From: Planctomycetota bacterium
GTDB lineage: Bacteria; Planctomycetota; Planctomycetia; Pirellulales; Pirellulaceae
Reading direction: 5' to 3'
Length of the DNA: 20,408 bases
NCBI GenBank assembly: GCA_024277285.1
Contig: JAJRVM010000265.1
Coordinates: forward strand, 1-20,408
In this document: piece after piece, positions 14,299-20,408 of the stretch
Numbering within the stretch: position 1 is the first letter of the stretch
Layout: the number at the start of each line of letters is the position of its first letter
Position numbers and translations under genes: made by a program
The notes under the pieces: generated by a model
What the model was told of the DNA's origin: nothing
Databases searched by the model: none
What the model saw: only the letters and a program-made list of their open reading frames with translations

Positions 14299-15828
14299 AT
14301 GCTTGAAAGAACTGGAAAGTTCATCTGGCCCATCGCCGCACTGGCGGCGGTCAGCGGCTGTGCCACTGTCGACCCGCGGCACGATTATGACCGTGTTGGA
14401 AAACGAGTCATCGAAGCCACCGGGCAGGGACGGATCTATCATCCCGAAGATGATAAGCTGGTGGATGGTCTTGTAGAAGGATTGGTGCAGGATGGAATCA
14501 CCGCTGATGAGGCGGCTCAGATTGCGTTGTTGAATAACCCCTCGCTTCAGGCAGCTTTCATGGATGTCGGAATGGCGCATGCAGACGCCGTACAGGCGGG
14601 GTTGTTCTCCAATCCTTTCGTTGGCATTTCGGCGAGGTTTCCCGACGGTGGCGGTCTGGCCAATATCGAGGCCAGCGTCGCACAAAACATCGCGGAACTA
14701 TGGCAGATTCCCATCCGAGAACAAGCAGCCGAGCGGTCTCTCGACGTGGCGATACTTGACCTTGCACGAACGGCGGCAGGCATCGCAGCGGACAGTAAGG
14801 CAGCCTATTATTTGGCTGTCGGTGCGGACGAACGGTCTCGGATCGCTCAGGAGAATCTCGATATTGCGAGGAATCTCCTTGAACTCGCGTTGATGCGACA
14901 AAAAGCCGGTGCGGCCAATGAACTGGACGTCAACCTGTCTCGAAGCATTGCGTTGGATGCGGAGATCGAGGTCGAACGAGTTCGACTGTTGGCAGCCGAC
15001 GCACGTCGGGAGTTGGCCACCATCTTGGGCTTTACCAGTGACGCGAATGCCTTAGCGCTGACAGATCCCTTGCCAACCGAATCTCCTAAGACGCCGGATT
15101 CCGATTCGCTCGTCAAGCTGGCCAGGGCATGGCGTCTGGACATCCAAACGGCACAGCAGGCGGTGGACGCTGCGCGAGCTCAGTTGGAGTACGAATACCA
15201 CCTTGTCTGGCCGGTCATCGAACTCGGCATAGCCATGGAGCGATCGGAACGTACAAGTCAGGGAGGTCGGGATGTTCTGGCTGACACTGGCCGGGCATCC
15301 ATTGCCAACGGCGGTTTGACCGCACCGGACATCCAACCCCGGTCCGAGCGGCGAGGCGAGAAAGGTCAGGATGTCATTATTGGGCCTAGTCTCGGCATCG
15401 AACTTCCTCTTTTTGACCAGAACCAGGCGCAGATCGCGAAGGCTCAATACGCCCTTCACCAAGCAACCAGAACGCTGGACGCGCTGGATCGTGCGGTTAC
15501 TCAGGAAGTACGCAGCGCCGTCGATCGTGCCACAACGGCATGGCGCTTAATGCGAATGTACCGCGAGCAATCGATCCCATTGGCGCAGGTCAATCTCGAT
15601 CTGTCCCGCGAGGCCTATCGTGCAGGCCGCGCGTCGTTTCTTTCCGTGCTTGAGGCGCAGCGTTTCTTTCTCGCCACACGTCGCGGTTATGTAGAGGCAT
15701 CGCAATCCGCAGCCACTATGATTCCCGAGCTCGAGCGAACCATCGGGCTGCCGTTTGAAAGGTTTTTGGAAGAAGTAGCGAATCCCACGGGGCCGGCCCC
15801 CAGGCATGACGAGGAACAAGGATCATGA
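14299..15828 (+). CDS. czcC: TolC/CzcC-family outer-membrane efflux lipoprotein
   Basis: A 509-residue outer-membrane factor that forms the exit duct of the tripartite metal efflux pump. ATG at 14299 has GGAGAG at about 14283-14288. Residues 1-21 form a lipoprotein signal with lipobox VSGC (Cys21). The mature protein shows the two OEP repeats of long, Ala/Arg/Gln/Leu-rich amphipathic helices: AAQIALLNNPSLQAAF near 72-88 is the typical start of the first, and IGPSLGIELPLFDQNQAQIAKA (about 355-376) that of the second, ending with EAYRAGRASFLSVLEAQR. Length is somewhat above the usual 420-480, partly from a polar linker before the second repeat. Its stop overlaps the next small gene as ATGA. CzcB- and CzcA-like genes follow. 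The symbol reflects operon position and family, not a tested substrate. Confidence 0.88.
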   Translation: MLERTGKFIWPIAALAAVSGCATVDPRHDYDRVGKRVIEATGQGRIYHPEDDKLVDGLVEGLVQDGITADEAAQIALLNNPSLQAAFMDVGMAHADAVQAGLFSNPFVGISARFPDGGGLANIEASVAQNIAELWQIPIREQAAERSLDVAILDLARTAAGIAADSKAAYYLAVGADERSRIAQENLDIARNLLELALMRQKAGAANELDVNLSRSIALDAEIEVERVRLLAADARRELATILGFTSDANALALTDPLPTESPKTPDSDSLVKLARAWRLDIQTAQQAVDAARAQLEYEYHLVWPVIELGIAMERSERTSQGGRDVLADTGRASIANGGLTAPDIQPRSERRGEKGQDVIIGPSLGIELPLFDQNQAQIAKAQYALHQATRTLDALDRAVTQEVRSAVDRATTAWRLMRMYREQSIPLAQVNLDLSREAYRAGRASFLSVLEAQRFFLATRRGYVEASQSAATMIPELERTIGLPFERFLEEVANPTGPAPRHDEEQGS

Positions 15829-15980
15829 CAGGTAAGAAAAAACAAGTAGCGACGCTTCCTGCCGTTTTACTTGTCACCAGTTTGATGTTCTTAACTGGCT
15901 GCGCACACACTGACCCGGTGGCGCTGGAAATGTTCGTAACGGACCTGCTACGTAGCGCAGTTTCTGCGTTACTCCTGTAA
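15825..15980 (+). CDS. 51-residue lipoprotein between the CzcC- and CzcB-like genes
   Basis: A short gene starting at ATG 15825, overlapping the CzcC-like stop by four bases (ATGA), with GAGGAA at 15811-15816 as SD. The product begins with a basic MTGKKK, has a hydrophobic core and a textbook lipobox LTGC (Cys26), leaving a mature peptide of only 26 residues. That peptide reads as acidic/polar CAHTDPVALEMF followed by an amphipathic to hydrophobic helix VTDLLRSAVSALLL. Translational coupling inside the efflux operon and the precise signal make it a real gene in my view. The lipid anchor plus terminal helix suggest a membrane-attached helper of the pump, perhaps contacting the outer-membrane duct or the adaptor; nothing in the sequence proves this. 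The CzcB-like gene starts 30 bases after its stop. Confidence 0.72.
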   Translation: MTGKKKQVATLPAVLLVTSLMFLTGCAHTDPVALEMFVTDLLRSAVSALLL

Positions 15981-16010
15981 CGGCACAAGCCGACCATGAA
16001 GGATGCTCTG

Positions 16011-17552
16011 ATGAACAAGAAGACAATAGTGGCCATAATCGCAGTATTCGCCGTTCTTGGAGTGGGAAACGCCTGGTCGCGTTTTTCGCAGAACGGATAT
16101 GTCATGGCACAACATGACGACCATGACAGTCATGGCGACAAGGATTCCGGGCACGACGATCATGATGACCACGACGGCGAGCATAAGGACCACGAAGGGC
16201 ATGAAGAGGGTGTGGTGCATCTCAACGCGGCACAGCTCTCGGGTTTAAAGCTCACGCATGTGGAAGTAAAACGCGGCACACTGACTACTATGGTGGAGCT
16301 TCCCGGCGAAGTCGCCTGGAACGCCGACCGGCTCGTACACATATCTCCGCGCGTCAGAGGCATCGTCTCATCCGTCGAAAAGACACTCGGGGATCATGTC
16401 GAGGTTGGGGATCAGCTCTGTGTGCTGGATTCCCGCGAGATGGGTGATGCCAAGATGGAATACCTCGTAGACCTTAGCCGGTTTGATGTGGCCCGGGCCG
16501 ATTATGGGCGTGCTCAGATTGTCTATGAGAACACGAAAAAACTACTGACCATCCTCGATCCGGAACCCGACCCCGAGGATGTACTCGCGAAGGCACACGA
16601 TCTTCCCATCGGCGATAACAAGAACAAACTCCTAACGTCCTATACAAGGATGCGGGTGAACTTCCGCAACTATCAGCGGAACAAGAAACTTCTGGCGAGT
16701 AAGATCGCCAGCGAAGCGGAATATCTGGAGGCTCAAGGCAACTATGAGGTTTCACGAGCCGACTATCTGTCCACGCGCGAGGAGATTTCGTTTGATCTGG
16801 AACTGCGATTTCTACGTGCGGAGAAAGACTACAAAGTCGCCGAAACGGAAATGCGCAACGCGGAACGCGCCTTGCACATACTGGGGCTTTCAAATGACCA
16901 AACCATGGAGATTGCCCGGCACGGTGATGAAGTAGATGCCGACATCGCCCGGGCCGCTTTAGCCAGCCCGATATCCGGAGTGATCGTCGAACGTCACCTG
17001 ACGCGCGGCGAACTCGTCAATACAGATACGCGGCTATACACAATCGTTGACTCCTCTGATGTCTGGGTTATGGGGCGTGCGTATGAACGCGACATTCGCT
17101 TTCTCAAACCAGGACAGAAGACAACGGTTTGGCTTGATGCTTTTCCCGGTAAGCTATTCGAGGGGACGGTTGACTATGTGGCCAGCCAGCTTGACCCCGA
17201 TACGCGGACCGTCCAAGTTCGCGTGGTTCTACCAAATCCTGATGGCTGGCTTCGCCCCGGCATGTTCGGCACTGTCGTCATCCACATCGGCCAGAAATCA
17301 GATCTCACCGGGCAGAATGGAACGCTGGTACCCGCGGCCGCGCTGCAACGTACCGCGGGCGGATTCGCCGTGTTTCAATCTACCGGACCGGGAGAATACA
17401 AACTTATTCCAGTGCAGGTTCTGGGTAGGTCTCGTGAGTTTGCCGAGGTAACAGGCGAAATTGGGGTTGGCGATCAAGTGGCCGTCGGTGACACGTTTGT
17501 ACTCAAATCGGAAGTTGGCAAAGAAGAGATGGGTGGCGGCCACTCGCACTGA
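16011..17552 (+). CDS. czcB: CzcB-like periplasmic adaptor (membrane fusion protein) of the RND efflux system
   Basis: A 513-residue adaptor linking the inner-membrane pump to the outer-membrane duct. ATG at 16011 is preferred over 15996 because AAGGA at 15999-16003 is well placed for it. Residues 1-22 are an N-terminal membrane anchor or signal. Residues 35-66 are a low-complexity segment with nine His and fifteen Asp/Glu, a probable divalent-metal-binding arm. Then come the HlyD/CzcB parts: a beta-barrel/lipoyl half with [10 protein letters not shown] and [26 protein letters not shown], a long charged coiled-coil hairpin at roughly 150-300, the second lipoyl half ([20 protein letters not shown]) and a C-terminal barrel with [23 protein letters not shown]. 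The C-terminus is His-containing (GGGHSH). The pump gene follows after 10 bases. Confidence 0.92.
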   Translation: MNKKTIVAIIAVFAVLGVGNAWSRFSQNGYVMAQHDDHDSHGDKDSGHDDHDDHDGEHKDHEGHEEGVVHLNAAQLSGLKLTHVEVKRGTLTTMVELPGEVAWNADRLVHISPRVRGIVSSVEKTLGDHVEVGDQLCVLDSREMGDAKMEYLVDLSRFDVARADYGRAQIVYENTKKLLTILDPEPDPEDVLAKAHDLPIGDNKNKLLTSYTRMRVNFRNYQRNKKLLASKIASEAEYLEAQGNYEVSRADYLSTREEISFDLELRFLRAEKDYKVAETEMRNAERALHILGLSNDQTMEIARHGDEVDADIARAALASPISGVIVERHLTRGELVNTDTRLYTIVDSSDVWVMGRAYERDIRFLKPGQKTTVWLDAFPGKLFEGTVDYVASQLDPDTRTVQVRVVLPNPDGWLRPGMFGTVVIHIGQKSDLTGQNGTLVPAAALQRTAGGFAVFQSTGPGEYKLIPVQVLGRSREFAEVTGEIGVGDQVAVGDTFVLKSEVGKEEMGGGHSH

Positions 17553-17562
17553 CGGAGCGATC

Positions 17563-20408
17563 ATGTCAAGAATCGTTGATTTTTCTTTGAACAATCGTTT
17601 TTTGGTCATCACCCTGTGGGCGTTGGTCATCGGAGCGGGATTGAACTCATTAACAGAGCTTCCCATTGATGCGGTCCCTGATGTTACGAATGTTCAAGTC
17701 CAGGTATTAACCAATTCACCCGGGTTACCGCCGGAAGAGGTGGAACGCTTCATCACGTTCCCGGTAGAAACGTCGATGAGCGGGCTTCCCGCCATCGAAG
17801 AGGTTCGTTCCGTGTCAAAGTTCGGCCTCTCGGTCGTCACGGTAGTGTTCCTGGAAGGCACCGACATATATTGGGCTCGCCAGCTTGTTGGCGAACGCCT
17901 TGTGGACGCCCGCGGGCAGATTCCTGAGGGCTATGGTGAACCGGAGATGGGGCCGATCTCGACCGGACTGGGGGAAATCTACCAATTCGAAGTACGCAGC
18001 GAGAACCACACGCCGATGGAGCTTCGAACCATTCTCGACTGGTATGTGAACTATCAATTACGAAGCGTTCCCGGTGTCGTGGAGATCAATGCGTTTGGCG
18101 GAGAGTTGAAAACATACCAGGTCACACTCGATCCGAATCGGATGGCCGCATTCGATATTCCTGTCGGCGATGTGCTTCGAGCATTGGAAGCCAATAATCG
18201 AAATGTCGGCGGAGGGTATATCGCCCACCAGGGAGAGCAATACCTGATTCGCGGCGAGGGACTGATCGAGACGAAGAGGGACCTGGGGAATGTGATCGTG
18301 AAGCACGATGACAAGGCGGGAACTCCGATTTACGTGAAGGATATCGGGACCGTCGAGTTTGCCCCGATGATCCGACAGGGGGCTGTGACACGGGACGGTC
18401 GCGGGGAAGCCGTAGTGGGCATTGTGATGATGCTGATGGGCGGGAACGCCCGAGTGGTATCCCAATCCGTTCACGAAAAGATTGAACAGATCAGTAAGTT
18501 CCTCCCCGATGGCGTGACGATCGACACCTTTTACGATCGAACCGAGTTGGTGAACAAGACGATTACAACCGTGTCCAAGAACCTGATCGAAGGCGGTATC
18601 CTGGTCATCATCGTCCTGCTTCTTCTGCTGGGTAATCTACGCGGCGGGTTGATTGTCGCTTCCGCAATCCCGTTGTCGATGCTTGTCGCTTTCACGGCCA
18701 TGCGATTGGCGGACCTGAGCGGGAATCTGATGAGCCTTGGGGCGATCGACTTTGGTCTGATTGTCGATGGCTCCGTGGTGATGATTGAAAACATCGTGCG
18801 CTTCCTGCACGATCGCAAAGATGACAAACGACCCCATCTGGAAAAAGTTCGTGCCGCCTGCCACGAGGTAGCGCGACCAGTTGCTTTCGCCGTGGGCATT
18901 ATCATCATCGTGTACCTTCCGATCCTCGCACTTCGTGGTATTGAAGGCAAAATGTTCCGTCCTATGGCCCTGACGGTAGTCTTTGCGTTGTGTGGTTCAT
19001 TAGTCTGTGCCCTCACGCTCATGCCGGTGTTGGCCTCGCTTCTGCTCAAGAACGTGAAAGAGAAAGAACCGTTCCTGTTTCGAATCGCCAAGCGTGTGTA
19101 CTACCCCATTATGGAAAAAATCGTGGACAAGCCCCGGCGTGTCTTTTCCACGGCCATCGGGTTATTTATCGCCAGCCTCAGCCTGGTTCCATTTCTCGGT
19201 GCCGAGTTCATACCACGTCTTGATGAGGGAGCCATCGCTCTTCAAATCTGGCGACTGCCCAGCGTCTCGCTGGAAGAATCCAACATGATCAGCCTTCACG
19301 CGGAACGCGTTCTTATGGAAGAGTTTCCAGAAATCGAGACGGCCGTATCTCGTACGGGCCGAGCCGAAATCGCTACGGATCCAATGGGCGTGGAAATAAG
19401 CGACACGTATTTGATTCTCAAACCGAAAGATACGTGGCGGTTCGGCACCAAAGAAGAGTTGATTGAGGCTATCGACGAGACGCTGAAGGACAAAGTGCCC
19501 GGAGCGATCTTCAGTTACTCGCAGCCCATCGAACTGCGCGTCGCAGAGCTCATTTCCGGTGTCCGTAGCGACATTGGTATCAAAATCTATGGAGATGACC
19601 TCGATCTCATGAAGCAAAAGGCAGATGAGGTCGTACGGCTCATCAACCGCGTGGAGGGTGCGGCCGACGTCAAAGCGGAGCAAGTGATCGGACTGCCGAC
19701 GATGCGCATACGGGTCGACCGCGATGCCATCGCCCGGTATGGGATTAACGCGGAGAACGTGCTCGAAGTCATAGAATCCATTGGAGGCAAACAGGTGGGC
19801 ACGGTGCTCGAGGGCCAGAAACGATTTGCGCTTCAGGTGCGTTTTGGCGATTCACTTCGCGAGGGACTGAACCGGATTGGTGATTTGAAAATTGCAGGTC
19901 CGCCCACAGCAAACGGTCCTCCCCGGCTTATCCCCCTTTCGCAACTCGCGTCCATCGAAATAGAGGAAGGTCCGGCACAGATCAGCCGCGAGAACATCAG
20001 TCGTCGGATCACCGTGGAAGCCAACGTCCGCGGTCGTGATCTCGCCTCTTTCGTCGCCGAAGCACAACAACTTCTTGATAGTGAATTCAAACTCCCCTCC
20101 GGCTGGTACATGGAATGGGGTGGACAATTCGAAAACCTTCAGGCGGCGTCAAAGCGTTTGGCCATACTTGTTCCCCTGGCTCTGGTACTTATTTTTGTGT
20201 TGCTCTATAGCACCTTCGCCTCCGTCAAACTTGGGGCTTTGATCTACTTGAATGTGCCGCTGGCCGTTACCGGTGGCATTCTCGCATTGTACCTTCGTGG
20301 ATACCCCTTTTCTATATCGGGAGGTGTCGGATTCATCGCTTTGTTCGGTGTCGCGGTTCTCAACGGCGTCGTACTCGTATCCTATATCGTACAAAAGCGG
20401 AGAGAAGG
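17563..20408 (+). CDS. czcA: CzcA-like heavy-metal efflux RND pump (partial, 3' end outside the window)
   Basis: The inner-membrane proton/metal antiporter of the tripartite pump. ATG at 17563 follows GGAGCG; 948 codons are present without a stop, so about 80-110 residues of a usual 1030-1060-residue protein are missing. It starts [22 protein letters not shown] (first membrane helix), then [16 protein letters not shown] and the first porter domain, the membrane block around 340-520, the second porter domain, and the next membrane block up to the window edge. The TM4 proton-relay motif [15 protein letters not shown] carries Asp396, Asp402 and Glu409, equivalent to the CzcA DFG..DG....EN triad. 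This DFG/DG form is typical of pumps for divalent Co/Zn/Cd/Ni; Cu/Ag pumps have AIG..DAA. The usual Ala after DG is Ser here. It is the last visible gene of the efflux operon. Confidence 0.95.
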   Translation, partial: MSRIVDFSLNNRFLVITLWALVIGAGLNSLTELPIDAVPDVTNVQVQVLTNSPGLPPEEVERFITFPVETSMSGLPAIEEVRSVSKFGLSVVTVVFLEGTDIYWARQLVGERLVDARGQIPEGYGEPEMGPISTGLGEIYQFEVRSENHTPMELRTILDWYVNYQLRSVPGVVEINAFGGELKTYQVTLDPNRMAAFDIPVGDVLRALEANNRNVGGGYIAHQGEQYLIRGEGLIETKRDLGNVIVKHDDKAGTPIYVKDIGTVEFAPMIRQGAVTRDGRGEAVVGIVMMLMGGNARVVSQSVHEKIEQISKFLPDGVTIDTFYDRTELVNKTITTVSKNLIEGGILVIIVLLLLLGNLRGGLIVASAIPLSMLVAFTAMRLADLSGNLMSLGAIDFGLIVDGSVVMIENIVRFLHDRKDDKRPHLEKVRAACHEVARPVAFAVGIIIIVYLPILALRGIEGKMFRPMALTVVFALCGSLVCALTLMPVLASLLLKNVKEKEPFLFRIAKRVYYPIMEKIVDKPRRVFSTAIGLFIASLSLVPFLGAEFIPRLDEGAIALQIWRLPSVSLEESNMISLHAERVLMEEFPEIETAVSRTGRAEIATDPMGVEISDTYLILKPKDTWRFGTKEELIEAIDETLKDKVPGAIFSYSQPIELRVAELISGVRSDIGIKIYGDDLDLMKQKADEVVRLINRVEGAADVKAEQVIGLPTMRIRVDRDAIARYGINAENVLEVIESIGGKQVGTVLEGQKRFALQVRFGDSLREGLNRIGDLKIAGPPTANGPPRLIPLSQLASIEIEEGPAQISRENISRRITVEANVRGRDLASFVAEAQQLLDSEFKLPSGWYMEWGGQFENLQAASKRLAILVPLALVLIFVLLYSTFASVKLGALIYLNVPLAVTGGILALYLRGYPFSISGGVGFIALFGVAVLNGVVLVSYIVQKRRE

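Overview
The window comes from a Gram-negative-type bacterium: it encodes an outer-membrane OprB-type porin, several predicted lipoproteins and a tripartite RND efflux system. GTG and TTG starts are frequent and Shine-Dalgarno (SD) sites are clear. The plant/trypanosome-type ATP-phosphofructokinase, the GH130 enzyme, the very small lipoproteins and the GC-rich intergenic hairpins would fit a planctomycete or a relative. That placement is an inference from gene style, not a proven assignment. I see no tRNA, rRNA, insertion sequence, phage gene or CRISPR array.

Left part (1-4500). A leader region of about 475 bases holds a strong hairpin and precedes an OprB-family porin. It is followed by an M48-type metalloprotease lipoprotein and a 57-residue lipoprotein, all on the plus strand. 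Convergent to these, on the minus strand, lie an unrecognised 108-residue protein and a GH130 mannoside phosphorylase/hydrolase-family enzyme, probably one operon.

Central part (4970-13600). All genes are on the plus strand and concern central carbon flux: ATP-dependent PEP carboxykinase, ATP-type 6-phosphofructokinase, a DASS/SLC13 dicarboxylate-type transporter, a cytosolic hybrid histidine kinase (receiver, cyclic-nucleotide-binding-like domain, long DHp, ATPase), a single-domain response regulator, and class II fructose-bisphosphate aldolase. Transporter, kinase and regulator are joined by 4- and 8-base overlaps, so they form a tightly coupled unit. Together the genes cover entry of C4 acids, the oxaloacetate-to-PEP step, and the fructose-6-phosphate/FBP/triose-phosphate steps, with a two-component system embedded. 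A 12-base motif is shared by the upstream regions of the phosphofructokinase and the aldolase.

Right part (13802-20408, running off the edge). This is a heavy-metal efflux operon of CzcCBA type. A secreted Cys-rich small protein comes first, then a TolC/CzcC-like outer-membrane lipoprotein, a 51-residue lipoprotein overlapping it by ATGA, a CzcB-like adaptor with a His/Asp-rich N-terminal stretch, and a CzcA-like HME-RND pump. The pump is cut by the window end after 948 codons. Its TM4 motif (DFG...DG....EN) points to divalent cations such as Co, Zn, Cd or Ni rather than Cu/Ag.
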